This document shows, piece after piece, positions 26,864 through 36,121 of a stretch of DNA of 64,000 nt. Positions within the stretch are counted from its first letter, which is position 1, and every line of letters begins with the position of its first letter. Origin of the DNA: Acidimicrobiaceae bacterium (GTDB lineage: Bacteria; Actinomycetota; Acidimicrobiia; Acidimicrobiales; Poriferisodalaceae); contig PBMG01000007.1 of NCBI GenBank assembly GCA_002722565.1, forward strand, positions 282,542-346,541. Direction: 5' to 3'. The notes under the pieces were generated by a model. That model made no database searches. It had not been told where the DNA came from and saw only the letters and a list, made by a program, of their open reading frames with translations. Both the position numbers and the translations under genes were made by a program.

Positions 26864-28090
26864 TCACGACAGGTTCGTATGGCTGGAGTTGTTCTTGCGA
26901 ACCATCGTGAGCACAACCACGACTGCAAGTGATGTGTATAGGGCGTAACCGACGGCAAGCGGTGTAACGGTCGAAGTGATTTGGCGATCAATAATCGCTC
27001 CGAGTAACGCGCCGATCGCGAGGGTGATAAATCCAATTGTTGAGGCTGCGGTGCCTGCTAAGGCTTCCATAGGCTCTAGAGCCATGGTTGTCATAGTGGG
27101 CATCATGATGACCATGGCAGCTATTTGAGCGGTCATGAGAACCATCCAAAGGCCGACTGGCGGAACACCATCAGTTGAAAGAGCCAAGGTGAGCATCAGC
27201 AAGCTGACTCCCATTTGAAAAGCCAGTGCACTGTGGCCCAGACGCCGTGCGCCGAGCCGTCCTACAACCCGAGATCCTGCAAGGGCTACAGCAGCCATAA
27301 CACCCATAGTGATGCTGAAATAAGGAACGAACCATGTTGGCTTTTGGAAGATCTCGCTGATTATTAGCTCGGAACTGCTCAGGAAACTATAGAAAGCTCC
27401 ACCTGAGAAAAGAAGGGTTATTGCATAACCAATAGTTACTCGGGTTTTGAAAACTACTCTGAGGCCTTGTTTTGTTCCTGAGAAGCTAAGGTCGCGTCGG
27501 TTTGCTGCATCGAGTGACTCAGCGATTCTGAATGACCACCCCCAGATGATGATGGCGATCAGCAAACCGAACAGCATTGTTAGTCGCCAAGATCCTCCTC
27601 CTCGGACAAGCAGGTCACCGATGACTGGAGCCAGGACGGGTCCAGCAAAAAAAATTGTTTGAACTATCGCCATGACACGCGCCATGTCGTCGCCTTCGAA
27701 TCTGTCGCGAATCATGGCTTGGCTGATAGTTCGAGGTGCTGCGCAGCCAATTCCCCACAGCACTCTGGAAATTAGAAGGAAGCCAAGGTTCGGTGCGAGC
27801 GTAGACCCAAGCGCCCCCAAAGCGAATAAGGCAATCCCCGACCGTAATACGGGTATTCGTCCGTAGGTATCTGCCAAGGGTCCGTATACAGGCATGCCAA
27901 TAGCCATGCCGACGAAAATGCAGGTGATCGTAAGCCCTGGCAGGTTTGAGGTTGGTTCCATCCCGAATGAGGAACGTAAGTCAGCGAATGCCGGCAAGAG
28001 CATGTCAATAGAGAGGGCGATAGCGCTCGTCAGAAGGGCAGTGAACGCTATGAATTCACGGTCGCCTTGTACGCGAATTGAAGGGGTCAC
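26864..28090 (-). CDS. MFS drug-resistance-type transporter (Bcr/CflA-like)
   Basis: The 408-residue product has 12 predicted membrane segments and the MFS loop 2-3 motif GPLADTYGRIPVLRSG (about 68-83). The pattern SIDMLLPAFADL in the first helix and PGLTITCIFVGMAIGMPVYGPL matches the Bcr/CflA proton-antiport exporters (DHA1 group). It is the last gene of a tight minus-strand unit: SDR, PhyH dioxygenase, serine hydrolase, MFS. It begins one base after the serine hydrolase stop. It may export the product of that unit or a toxic substrate. Confidence 0.85.
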   Translation of the reverse strand: MTPSIRVQGDREFIAFTALLTSAIALSIDMLLPAFADLRSSFGMEPTSNLPGLTITCIFVGMAIGMPVYGPLADTYGRIPVLRSGIALFALGALGSTLAPNLGFLLISRVLWGIGCAAPRTISQAMIRDRFEGDDMARVMAIVQTIFFAGPVLAPVIGDLLVRGGGSWRLTMLFGLLIAIIIWGWSFRIAESLDAANRRDLSFSGTKQGLRVVFKTRVTIGYAITLLFSGGAFYSFLSSSELIISEIFQKPTWFVPYFSITMGVMAAVALAGSRVVGRLGARRLGHSALAFQMGVSLLMLTLALSTDGVPPVGLWMVLMTAQIAAMVIMMPTMTTMALEPMEALAGTAASTIGFITLAIGALLGAIIDRQITSTVTPLAVGYALYTSLAVVVVLTMVRKNNSSHTNLS

Positions 28091-28091
28091 C

Positions 28092-29261
28092 TTAGGAAGT
28101 CGCGGTTTCGTAGATAGCGCGTTCGAATTCTTCTAAAAGATCGGCTACTTGAGGAATCATGAAAGGAAGTGTTTGAGTCATTAAGAGCGCTCCGAATCCG
28201 GCCTTCGGATCGATCCAGAAGTGGGTGTTACATAACCCTGCCCAGCTAAGTGAACCTTCGTGGCGCCCTCGATCAACTGGATTTTCATTGATTTGAAATG
28301 TGAGACCCCAGGATTTAGGGACTCCTGCCATGAACTCAAAATCGGCGCTTATCTTTTGGCTGTGAGATGTGACGGCCGATACTCGTAAATCGTTCATATT
28401 GTTGCTCGACATCATCGAAATAGTCTCGGGTGCAAGGAGGCGCTGGCCAGCTAGTTCTCCGTTCCGTAAGAGCATTTGGATAAATTTTGCGTAGTCGGGT
28501 GCTGTGGAAAATAACCCTCCGCCACCGCTGTCGAACTCAGGGAGCCGTTTTTGTTTGCTTGACTCTAGAGCCGTCCAGTTTCCTTCCTTCAGTATGTGAG
28601 TAGCCGCTCGACGCTCGTCCATGTCCAGGTGACATGTGTAGGCAGTGTCTTTGAGTTCCAAGGGATCGAAGATCTCCGTCCGCATCCATACTGCAAGTGG
28701 CGTATCAGTGGCTGCTTCCAATAGCTGACCTGCCCAATCGATCCCAATTCCATACTCCCAACGCGTTCCTGGTTCGAATGAAAGCGGCTGGTGCAAAGAA
28801 GCAAGTTTGCCGCTGCCGGTTAGCGGGTTTCCGCTGTGTTCTTTCCAAGCCGCCATGTCAGAGTTCCAAACCTCGTAAGTGAATCCAGAGGTGTGGGTCA
28901 GAAGATTTCGCAGAGTTACTGGCTGGTTTGGTTTCCGTAATATTGGCCCGGTTTCGCTGAAGCCCTCGAGGACCTGAACCTCTCCAAGCCATGGAATTAT
29001 CTCCGAAGCAGGCTGATCGAGTTTCAGTAGACCGCGCTCGACGGCTTGCATACATGCTGTGCCGGTTATTGGCTTCGTCATTGAAGCAATTTGGAAGACA
29101 GTGTCATCGGTCATAGGGCTTCGGGTTGCTTCTGATCTGACCCCGTGAGAACGAAGGCTCACCAGTCCATCTCGATTTACCACGGCGGACACGGCTCCGG
29201 GGATGATCTTGTTCTCGATTGCTTTAGTGATGCAAGTGTCAATTGCCTGATCTAGGGACAT
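28092..29261 (-). CDS. beta-lactamase-family (class C-like) serine hydrolase
   Basis: The product has 389 residues from the ATG at 29261; a longer frame to 29417 would overlap the upstream dioxygenase gene and lacks family similarity. It has the SxxK motif in IASMTKPITGTACM, with the nucleophile Ser, a Tyr motif near WEYGIGIDWAGQ and a C-terminal HEGSLSWAG replacing KTG. These are features of the serine beta-lactamase-like esterases (EstB, LovD group), which include acyltransferases and esterases. No signal peptide is visible, so it is cytoplasmic. Its ATG shares one base with the stop of the PhyH gene. Confidence 0.88.
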   Translation of the reverse strand: MSLDQAIDTCITKAIENKIIPGAVSAVVNRDGLVSLRSHGVRSEATRSPMTDDTVFQIASMTKPITGTACMQAVERGLLKLDQPASEIIPWLGEVQVLEGFSETGPILRKPNQPVTLRNLLTHTSGFTYEVWNSDMAAWKEHSGNPLTGSGKLASLHQPLSFEPGTRWEYGIGIDWAGQLLEAATDTPLAVWMRTEIFDPLELKDTAYTCHLDMDERRAATHILKEGNWTALESSKQKRLPEFDSGGGGLFSTAPDYAKFIQMLLRNGELAGQRLLAPETISMMSSNNMNDLRVSAVTSHSQKISADFEFMAGVPKSWGLTFQINENPVDRGRHEGSLSWAGLCNTHFWIDPKAGFGALLMTQTLPFMIPQVADLLEEFERAIYETATS

Positions 29262-30211
29262 TATTTCAGAGCCTCTCGCCAAGGCGTCACGTCGATTCCT
29301 TGGTAGCGATCTTGCAAGGCGTCCACGAGTTCGGCTGTCCAAAATGGATGCCCGGGTTTCGGGGCGCCGAACAGAGCGAGTTCTTCTGGGGTGCAACTTG
29401 CTGCAAACTTTGACCATGGACCGCGGTTCGCATTTTGTTGAAAACTGTCAAATCCAATCCACTCATGATGGGCATGTTTAAAGGCGATGTTCATCAAAAA
29501 CCTAGATCCGCCATCTCGAGTTAAGTTCACTCCTCGATGCCATACATCGGTTCTGTAGGCAAGGTATGACCCTCGACGACCGGCTGCAGAGTGAGGTTGA
29601 GCGCCCGGCGGAGAGTCACCAAGGCTAAGTACCTCAGTCGGCCCTACTCCGTCCTCGACATCGGAGAGATACAAAAATCCAAGCATGTTCCACCAACCTG
29701 GTTCGATGCGATCGGGAACGATCGTGTGATTGCGGTCTTGATGAAAAGGCTGCTCGTAGTCGGTGACGCCGGTGTATTTGCCCCATATCCGTGCTTGGTA
29801 GAGACGGAGGTCCTCTGAACCCATCGCTTGTTGGGCGAAATCAACCACGCGGGGATGGATCTGAAGCCGATTTAGGAGGTGAGAGTCGTATGGGAAGAGA
29901 ACATGTCCTAAGAATTGACGTAAACGAAATTCCTTACCTGTCGTCTCTTCGTCGTTAAGTCCGTGTGCTGAACCCTGACGGGCAGGTTTATAACGCTCGT
30001 CGGTACTTTCAGTCTCGAGATGGGCTATGGCTTCGGGGTTGCCAGAGTGATAGTCAGCTGGATGGGGGAAGTGACCCCAGAGTTCCTCTACGGCTGCATC
30101 TATTTCTTCTGCAGGTACCAAGTCGTGAACAACAGTCCAACCTTGGGTTCGCCACTCTTCGACAGATGCTTCGATATTGGTACTCACTGTTCGGACACTA
30201 GTTGGATTCAA
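29261..30211 (-). CDS. phytanoyl-CoA dioxygenase (PhyH)-family oxygenase
   Basis: The 316-residue product is an Fe(II)/2-oxoglutarate dioxygenase of the PhyH family. It has the HxD pair in EQPFHQDRNHT (about 180-190), the distal His in RTDVWHRGVNL and a following Arg in GSRFLMN for 2-oxoglutarate. Family members hydroxylate phytanoyl-CoA, ectoine or secondary metabolites. It sits between an SDR (11 bases upstream) and a serine hydrolase (one-base overlap) and is likely cotranscribed with both. A second PhyH gene is at 47532. The substrate is unknown. Confidence 0.88.
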   Translation of the reverse strand: MNPTSVRTVSTNIEASVEEWRTQGWTVVHDLVPAEEIDAAVEELWGHFPHPADYHSGNPEAIAHLETESTDERYKPARQGSAHGLNDEETTGKEFRLRQFLGHVLFPYDSHLLNRLQIHPRVVDFAQQAMGSEDLRLYQARIWGKYTGVTDYEQPFHQDRNHTIVPDRIEPGWWNMLGFLYLSDVEDGVGPTEVLSLGDSPPGAQPHSAAGRRGSYLAYRTDVWHRGVNLTRDGGSRFLMNIAFKHAHHEWIGFDSFQQNANRGPWSKFAASCTPEELALFGAPKPGHPFWTAELVDALQDRYQGIDVTPWREALK

Positions 30212-30222
30212 GTGCCTCGAGG

Positions 30223-30990
30223 TTAACGAGCACCTTGCGCATCGTGAACTCGAATGGTTGCCCCCGTGACGAAATCGGACGATGGGGACACCAGATAGAG
30301 CAAAGTCCCGTCTAATTGTGAGGGTTTGCCGAGTCTTTTACGCGGGAAGCCTTGAGTTATGTCACCCATTCTTTCGAGCATCCCATCCATCATTTCGCTT
30401 TCGAATGCCCCTGGAGCGATGCAATTGACGTTGACGTCGTATTTCGCGAACTCCAGGGCCAACATTTCGGTCATGCGAACGACGGCGCTCTTGGTGATTG
30501 CATACCAGGACGTTCCTACCCCCGCGCTAAAAGCTGCGCCGGAAGATATGTTGACGATCCGACCGGGGAGCTTTGCTTCTTTCAGGCGTCGTGTTACTTC
30601 ACTTGCGAGGTGAAATAAAGAGGTGAGGTTCGTAGCAACCATTTCATCTACAAATGACGGATCCATATTCAGTGCGAGTTGAGCGTCCGGTTTACCGGCG
30701 TTGTTTACCAGTATTTGGATTGGTCCGAGTTCTTTTTCTACATGATCCACTGCGCCGAAGAGAGCATCTGTGTCTGTGACGTCGAGAGGGACGGGCAGCA
30801 CATTGGCACCAGTACTTTTCAGTTCCGTGGCCAGCGCCTCGAGTCGTTCGGCGCGTCGTCCGGCTATTGCAACGTTGGCTCCGCATGCGGCTAATACTTG
30901 GGCAAATCTGTAGCCCAACCCAGAAGTCGTACCAGTTACAAAAGCAGTCTGTCCGCTTAGGTCTGTCGAAAAGTTTGGGATATCTGACAT
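30223..30990 (-). CDS. short-chain dehydrogenase/reductase
   Basis: The 255-residue classical SDR has TGTTSGLG (about 19-26), NNAG, the active-site Ser in NISSGAAF and YAITK as Tyr-xxx-Lys, then NCIAPGAFESEM. AGRRAERLEAL suggests NADP(H) preference because of the Arg pair after the second strand. It is the first gene of the four-gene unit that continues with PhyH, serine hydrolase and MFS. A clear Shine-Dalgarno (GGAGG) precedes the start, unlike the leaderless genes nearby. Confidence 0.88.
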   Translation of the reverse strand: MSDIPNFSTDLSGQTAFVTGTTSGLGYRFAQVLAACGANVAIAGRRAERLEALATELKSTGANVLPVPLDVTDTDALFGAVDHVEKELGPIQILVNNAGKPDAQLALNMDPSFVDEMVATNLTSLFHLASEVTRRLKEAKLPGRIVNISSGAAFSAGVGTSWYAITKSAVVRMTEMLALEFAKYDVNVNCIAPGAFESEMMDGMLERMGDITQGFPRKRLGKPSQLDGTLLYLVSPSSDFVTGATIRVHDAQGAR

Positions 30991-31072
30991 GTGGTTCCTC
31001 CAAAAGAGTAAGGATTGCTCTGCTTCTGTCTAGGCGTAGAAGGAATGATCGTCTAATCGAGTCGAGAGGAAT

Positions 31073-31083
31073 TAGGGTGCGCG
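31073..31083 (+). promoter_or_regulatory. candidate leaderless promoter -10 of the SDR gene at 31084
   Basis: TAGGGT (31073-31078) lies 5 bases before ATG 31084. Confidence 0.4.
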
Positions 31084-31863
31084 ATGGTGAATGACCCATT
31101 AATTCTCGAAGCAGGGAGAGTGCCTGAGGGCACTCGAGCCCTAGTCACGGGCGGGGGATCGGGTATAGGGCGATCAATAGCGGCGGCTTTAGATTCGGCA
31201 GGGGCCACGGTTGTCGTGTGCGACGCGGACTCCTCGACTAATCCTGATTTTGTTGTGGATATAGCGGAAGAATTAGATGTTCAGGAAATGTTCCGGGGTA
31301 TAGAACGAGACTTGGGCGGCTTAGATGTTCTAGTCAACAATGTAGGAATCGCAGGTCCAGCGGGATTAGTGGATGAAATTGCCACCGATGCTTTCGACCA
31401 CGTCTTGGAAGTGAATGTCGGCGGGACTTTTCGGGTGACAAGGCAAGCAGTGCCGCTGTTAAGAGCATCGGGAGGTGGGCTGATAGTCAACATAGCTTCA
31501 ACGGCGGGAATCTTTGCTTACCCGTATCGATCACCCTATGTCGCTTCGAAATGGGCGATGGTTGGCCTTGGGCAAAGTTGGGCAATGGAATTAGGAGCGG
31601 ACGATATTCGAGTCAATGTCATATGCCCTGGATCGGTCGGTGGACCCCGGATGGACCAAGTGATTGAGCGAGAAGCCGAGGCAACAGGGATAGACGAAGC
31701 AGTTCTACGTAGCGGTTACGAAAGCCAAGTTTCAATGCGTCGGTTTATGGACCCAGCTGACATTGCAGGTGCTGTTGTCTATATGGCATCACCAGCGGGC
31801 CGGCATGTTTCAGGTCAAGTGCTCTCGGTAGATGGAGCGACTGAGACTTTGCGAAGTTCTTGA
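31084..31863 (+). CDS. short-chain dehydrogenase/reductase
   Basis: The 259-residue classical SDR has TGGGSGIG (about 20-27), an Asp-containing second strand VVVCDAD that favours NAD(H), NNVG, NIASTAG and YVASK, and ends VSGQVLSVDGATETLRS as usual. It is the first gene of a plus-strand unit with two nitroreductases and a DMT transporter. It is divergent from the SDR at 30223, across 93 bases. The substrate is unknown. Confidence 0.88.
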   Translation: MVNDPLILEAGRVPEGTRALVTGGGSGIGRSIAAALDSAGATVVVCDADSSTNPDFVVDIAEELDVQEMFRGIERDLGGLDVLVNNVGIAGPAGLVDEIATDAFDHVLEVNVGGTFRVTRQAVPLLRASGGGLIVNIASTAGIFAYPYRSPYVASKWAMVGLGQSWAMELGADDIRVNVICPGSVGGPRMDQVIEREAEATGIDEAVLRSGYESQVSMRRFMDPADIAGAVVYMASPAGRHVSGQVLSVDGATETLRSS

Positions 31864-31922
31864 GCAGCGAGCGTTGCCATAGGGCACACTCTTGGGGTCC
31901 TTATCTATCAGGAGCAACCAAC

Positions 31923-32573
31923 GTGAATGTCACCGAAGCGACCAACCGACGAGCATCAATTAGGTCTTTTCTTCCCGACCCTGTAAGTGATGAGCAGATC
32001 AGAGAACTTCTAGAGGTGGCCTCACGTGCGCCATCAGGAGGAAATGTTCAGCCGTGGCGGATCTACGTGGTGAACGGAGATTCAATGGAACGCTTCAGAT
32101 CTTTCATATCGAGCAGGAGCCCTGGGGAATCAGAATATCCGGTATATCCGCCGAGCCTTCAAGATCCGTACCGAACTAATCGGTATGAATTAGGTGAGGC
32201 GATGTACGAGACGCTTGGGATTCCCCGCGAGGACAAACCAGCTCGACTGGCGCACCTTGCCCGAAATTTTGACTTCTTTGGGGCACCAGCAGCCTTTTTT
32301 TGCTTTATCGAAAGAAACATGGGTTCGGCTCAGTGGTCGGATCTTGGCATGTTTTTGCAGACCTTTATGCTGTTAGCTATTGAGGCCGGGTTAGATACAT
32401 GTCCTCAGGAGGCTTGGGCTAACCATTGGTCAGCGGTTCAAGAGTTCTGTGGCGCCCCAGAACAAGAAATGCTTTTTTGTGGAATGGCTATAGGTAAACG
32501 CGATGAAGAGAAACCTGTTAATGCCCTCAGAAGTGACCGTATGGTGGTTGATGAGTGGGCAACTTGGGTATGA
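31923..32573 (+). CDS. nitroreductase-family flavoprotein (copy 1)
   Basis: The 216-residue product is an FMN-dependent nitroreductase-family enzyme: NRRASIRSFLPDPV and the FMN-contact motif RAPSGGNVQPWRIYVV, then DLGMFLQTFMLLAIEAGL. Start GTG 31923 has AGGAG (31910-31914) at 8 bases; the frame extends to TTG 31860 but without similarity. Related enzymes reduce nitroaromatics, quinones or enones with NAD(P)H. It is followed after 10 bases by a paralogue of the same family, suggesting tandem duplication and divergence. Confidence 0.88.
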   Translation: MNVTEATNRRASIRSFLPDPVSDEQIRELLEVASRAPSGGNVQPWRIYVVNGDSMERFRSFISSRSPGESEYPVYPPSLQDPYRTNRYELGEAMYETLGIPREDKPARLAHLARNFDFFGAPAAFFCFIERNMGSAQWSDLGMFLQTFMLLAIEAGLDTCPQEAWANHWSAVQEFCGAPEQEMLFCGMAIGKRDEEKPVNALRSDRMVVDEWATWV

Positions 32574-32583
32574 GGATTAGAGC

Positions 32584-33237
32584 ATGAACGATATCTACGA
32601 GATGATGAGTACCTTGCGGGCGGTGCGACGCCTTCGTCCGGATCCCATACCCGATGACGTGCTAAATCGGGTCTTACAGGCAGCTGCGTGGGCCCCGACT
32701 GGTGGGAATATGCAACCTTGGCGTGTCATCGTTGTGAGTAGTCCGGAACGCAAAAAGGCACTGGCGGATATATATGGACCGGCCTGGTACCGATACGCCA
32801 AGGGCTATGACGAACGACTTAAACAACTTCCGCCCGACGAAGCGGAAAAAGCTAGGAAAAACAGGGTGGCGGGTGACTATCTGGCTGATCACCTAGCTGA
32901 TTCTCCAACGATCTTGATGTTTGTAGCTGATCCCAAAATGATGGCGATAACTGACGCGAAATTGGATCGAATTTCGATGGTCGGTGGCGGCTCGGTTTAT
33001 ACAGCGGTGCAAAACGCGATGTTGGCTGCGCGGACTGAGGGACTTGGCTGTGTCCTGACCACCTTGCATTGCTTAGCAGAAGAAGAAGTTAAGGCGGCTT
33101 TAGAAATCCCGGATGACTGGGCGACTCTGGCGATGGTTCCTCTGGGGTATCCCGTTGGAACGGGTCATGGCAGCATCACTCGACAACCCCCTGCGGTGCT
33201 TGCTTATGATGATGCTTTCGGGATTGCTTGGAGTTGA
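32584..33237 (+). CDS. nitroreductase-family flavoprotein (copy 2)
   Basis: The 217-residue product is a second nitroreductase-family flavoprotein: LRAVRRLRPDPIPDDV and AWAPTGGNMQPWRVIVV, then the helical core TAVQNAMLAARTEGLGCVL and a C-terminal proline/glycine-rich flank. It differs strongly from copy 1 outside the FMN motifs, including a longer lid (KGYDERLKQLPPDEAEKARK), so the two probably have different substrates. It starts with AGGA upstream and overlaps the next gene by 10 bases. Confidence 0.88.
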   Translation: MNDIYEMMSTLRAVRRLRPDPIPDDVLNRVLQAAAWAPTGGNMQPWRVIVVSSPERKKALADIYGPAWYRYAKGYDERLKQLPPDEAEKARKNRVAGDYLADHLADSPTILMFVADPKMMAITDAKLDRISMVGGGSVYTAVQNAMLAARTEGLGCVLTTLHCLAEEEVKAALEIPDDWATLAMVPLGYPVGTGHGSITRQPPAVLAYDDAFGIAWS

Positions 33238-34196
33238 ACTCGGTAGCTACTCGGACGCCGACTGTCTTTGCAGTTAGCGAAATCAAGGACGACGGGTCGA
33301 CTTCACCTATACGGGGGGCCTCCCCTGTGCTGCCGTTACTTGTAATGGCAGTCGTGGTGGTGGTTTGGGGCTTAGGCCCGCCTACCACGAAGCTGGTGAC
33401 AGCACCTCCGCTTATCGGGACGTTCGTGCGTTTCGGTATCTCGTCACCGCTTCTCATCGTTGTCTTGGCAGCAAGGCGAAGGGTCTTGTCGCGGAAGGTT
33501 TTCATAGCAACCGCTTTGCCTGGGCTTTCTTTCGGCATCAATTTGATATTTGTTTTCGCGACTTTGCAAGAAGCAACGGTTTCGGTGTTGTCGACAGTGG
33601 TGGCGATGCAGCCCGCGCTCTTATTGGTGCTTGCAGGGCCATTATTTCGTGAATATCCAACTAGTCGACAACTTGCGTTCACCTTGGCTGGGGTTGTAGG
33701 CGCCGTTGGTGTAATTCTCGGTGCAGGTTCGGAGATTCGATCTTCTTGGCTGGGTGTGGGCTTAGCAGCGCTCTCATTGGTTACGTTCACTCTCTATTTC
33801 GTTTTAACTCGACTAGCTAGGTCCGAGGACGAGGTAGACCCAATCGAATGGATGGCCGGCATCAATATTTGGGCTTTTCTCTCCACCATCGTCCCGATAT
33901 TGCTACTAGCGGATCGGTCCGACTGGGCCCAATTCGGAGGGAAGGATTGGCTCTGGATAGCCGTCGTTGCCTTTGTGACAGGTGTTTTTGGGCATGTCCT
34001 AATGACTTGGTTGCACGGGCACCTAGAAGCTGCACGGTCATCTCTGTACATACTGACGATGCATTTGGTTGCCGTGGGGCTCGCGTGGTGGATACACGAT
34101 GAATCGGTGACCTGGTTGCAGATGGTTTCAGGAGGAGTGGTCCTGCTGTGCGTGGCCCTAGTGGTTACAGCTCCTGATCGCCGTGAGGTTCGATGA
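33228..34196 (+). CDS. EamA/DMT-family membrane transporter
   Basis: The 322-residue product has about ten hydrophobic segments arranged as two EamA repeats, with motifs VVVVWGLGPPTTKL in the first helix and VLSTVVAMQPALLLVLAGPLF at the end of the first repeat. Members export amino acids or metabolites. The start is uncertain: TTG 33228 overlaps the nitroreductase stop by 10 bases, and GTG 33327, just before the first helix and after a GGGGGG run, is also plausible. Its 3' end overlaps that of the convergent alkyl sulfatase gene by 32 bases. Confidence 0.85.
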   Translation: MELNSVATRTPTVFAVSEIKDDGSTSPIRGASPVLPLLVMAVVVVVWGLGPPTTKLVTAPPLIGTFVRFGISSPLLIVVLAARRRVLSRKVFIATALPGLSFGINLIFVFATLQEATVSVLSTVVAMQPALLLVLAGPLFREYPTSRQLAFTLAGVVGAVGVILGAGSEIRSSWLGVGLAALSLVTFTLYFVLTRLARSEDEVDPIEWMAGINIWAFLSTIVPILLLADRSDWAQFGGKDWLWIAVVAFVTGVFGHVLMTWLHGHLEAARSSLYILTMHLVAVGLAWWIHDESVTWLQMVSGGVVLLCVALVVTAPDRREVR

Positions 34197-36084
34197 TGGG
34201 GAATAGAAGGAACTCCGTCAATAGGTCGAACAGCTCTAATACGATTGATTCGTCTCCTTCGATTGTGATGTCGCCCTGAGCGAATGCATCAGAAAATGAG
34301 ACGATGCCTCCCAAAGTGTCAGCCAAAACATGGCGAGTGAGGACAACGGAAGCTGCTGCGTTACTTGTATGGCGGTCAGGTAAATGATGTATCGCACAAT
34401 TAGAGATGCCGAGAACGTGATGTTCTCCTAGGTCAGAAAAAGTCCAGTTAATTTCTATATCCAACTCACGAAGGGCTGTTGTGCTCAGGCGGACACCGAT
34501 CGAGTCAAATAGTTGTTCAGCAGTCATAGCGTGCGCGAGCTGTCGACCCCGACCGACAGTGATGTTGGGGGACCCGTTGCGGAGCTCATGAGCTCCGTAA
34601 AGGTAAGCATTCCGCCAGGTTCCGGATTCGGCCTGGTAACCGAGTTGTTCAAAAGCGTCTGCTTGGAGTTCTCTAGCCGCTTGATGCGAAGGGTCAGCAA
34701 AAACTAGATGATTCACTACTTGCGCCACCCAACGGTAGTCACCAGCGTCAAAGCTCTTTTTTGCCTGGCTTAGCACTGCGTCAGGGCCACCCATGAATTC
34801 GACGTATTTGGTGCTGGTCTCTACGGGAGGGTGAGGATTTAGGTGTGCCGGATTTGCGTCGTACCAGCCGAGGTACTTGTTGTAGACGGATTTGACGTTG
34901 TGGCTAACGGTTCCGTAATACCCCTGGACATGAGAGTCTGAAGCAAAGCATTCAGGTAGTTTCAGTTCTTCAGCGATTTCGTTTGGTGTCCATCCCCGGT
35001 TAGCGAGGCGCATCGTTTGGTCGTGCATCCATCGGTAAACATCGCGTTGTTTAACTAGAAAATGTTTCAAATCCTCGGTTCCAAAACGAGGCCAATGGTG
35101 AGTGGCAATCATGACATCGGAATTATCTCCCCACAGATCCAATGCTTCGTTGATGTACTTGGACCAAGCAAGAGCATCGCGAGTTTGGGCGCCTCTTATT
35201 GGGTAGAGGTTGTGCATATTGTGGGTGCAGTTTTCAGCCATGCAAAGCATCCGGTAATCGGGAAACCAAAAGTTCATTTCGGCTGGCGCTTCGGCGTCCG
35301 GCGTATTTTGAAAGATAACGCGTACCCCATCTATCTCGAGTTCAATGCCAGTGCTATGGATGATCTCGGTAGGAGCGATTAGTCCTGAAGGGCTGAAAGG
35401 CAAAGCCTTACCGAGCCCATTGTCAATATGCCCTTTAGGTCCAGGAGGTAGAAATAAGCCGAATTGGTACATGGCTCTTCGCGCCATAGCAGCTCCGGCA
35501 ATAACGTTTTCGTTAACAACTTCTTCGAGGAATCCTTCTGGTGCAATAATCCGAACATCGCCCCGCTCTACTTCTTCAGGGGTAGTGACGCCCAAAATGC
35601 CACCAAAGTGATCTGCGTGGGAATGGGTGTAAATAACCGCTTTAACCGGCCGTTCTCCAAGTTGGTCGTTAGCGAGCTTGAGGCATGCCTCGGCTGTAGC
35701 AGCGGTCGTCAACACGTCAACCAAAATCCAGCCAGAATTTCCAGCTATGAGTGTCAGATTTGAAATGTCGTATCCGCGAACTTGCCAGACCCCATCCATT
35801 ACCTCGAATAGGCCGTGTATTGCGTTTAAGCGACCTTGGCGCCAGAGCCCCGGATGGACTGTTTCGGGTGCTTCATCGGTGTCGCGAAGGAAGTCGTAGC
35901 GAGCGCAGTCCCACACCACATGCTCATCAATCTTGACCATACCATCGGGTAGCGTCGCAATAAGTCCCCGTTGAGCCCTCTCAAAATCTGTCTGATCATC
36001 GAAGGACATGAGGGTCGCAGCGGCGGTGTTTGCCTGAATTGTGGGTGCGGCCGCGTCTTTCGCGACGTTAGCTGGGTCTGACAT
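34165..36084 (-). CDS. linear alkyl sulfatase (SdsA-type, MBL fold)
   Basis: The 639-residue product is a type III alkyl sulfatase that hydrolyses linear alkyl sulfates such as dodecyl sulfate with two zinc ions. It has the MBL motif YTHSHADHFGG (about 153-163), the second metal region AENCTHNMHNLYPIRGA and MIATHHWPRFG. The dimerisation domain (GYYGTVSHNVKSVYNKYLGWYD, in pieces) and the C-terminal SCP2-like domain are present. Most such enzymes are secreted, but no signal peptide is visible here, so this one may be cytoplasmic. It converges on the DMT gene. A Shine-Dalgarno-like GGGGAA precedes the start. Confidence 0.9.
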   Translation of the reverse strand: MSDPANVAKDAAAPTIQANTAAATLMSFDDQTDFERAQRGLIATLPDGMVKIDEHVVWDCARYDFLRDTDEAPETVHPGLWRQGRLNAIHGLFEVMDGVWQVRGYDISNLTLIAGNSGWILVDVLTTAATAEACLKLANDQLGERPVKAVIYTHSHADHFGGILGVTTPEEVERGDVRIIAPEGFLEEVVNENVIAGAAMARRAMYQFGLFLPPGPKGHIDNGLGKALPFSPSGLIAPTEIIHSTGIELEIDGVRVIFQNTPDAEAPAEMNFWFPDYRMLCMAENCTHNMHNLYPIRGAQTRDALAWSKYINEALDLWGDNSDVMIATHHWPRFGTEDLKHFLVKQRDVYRWMHDQTMRLANRGWTPNEIAEELKLPECFASDSHVQGYYGTVSHNVKSVYNKYLGWYDANPAHLNPHPPVETSTKYVEFMGGPDAVLSQAKKSFDAGDYRWVAQVVNHLVFADPSHQAARELQADAFEQLGYQAESGTWRNAYLYGAHELRNGSPNITVGRGRQLAHAMTAEQLFDSIGVRLSTTALRELDIEINWTFSDLGEHHVLGISNCAIHHLPDRHTSNAAASVVLTRHVLADTLGGIVSFSDAFAQGDITIEGDESIVLELFDLLTEFLLFPIIEPHGDQEL

Positions 36085-36121
36085 AGTGTTCCCCTGGTTA
36101 GATCTGGAGAATCTATCTCGC

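Noticed and set aside
33176..33790. 204-residue antisense frame opposite the DMT transporter gene
   Set aside because: Opposite a strong transmembrane coding gene and without any family feature.
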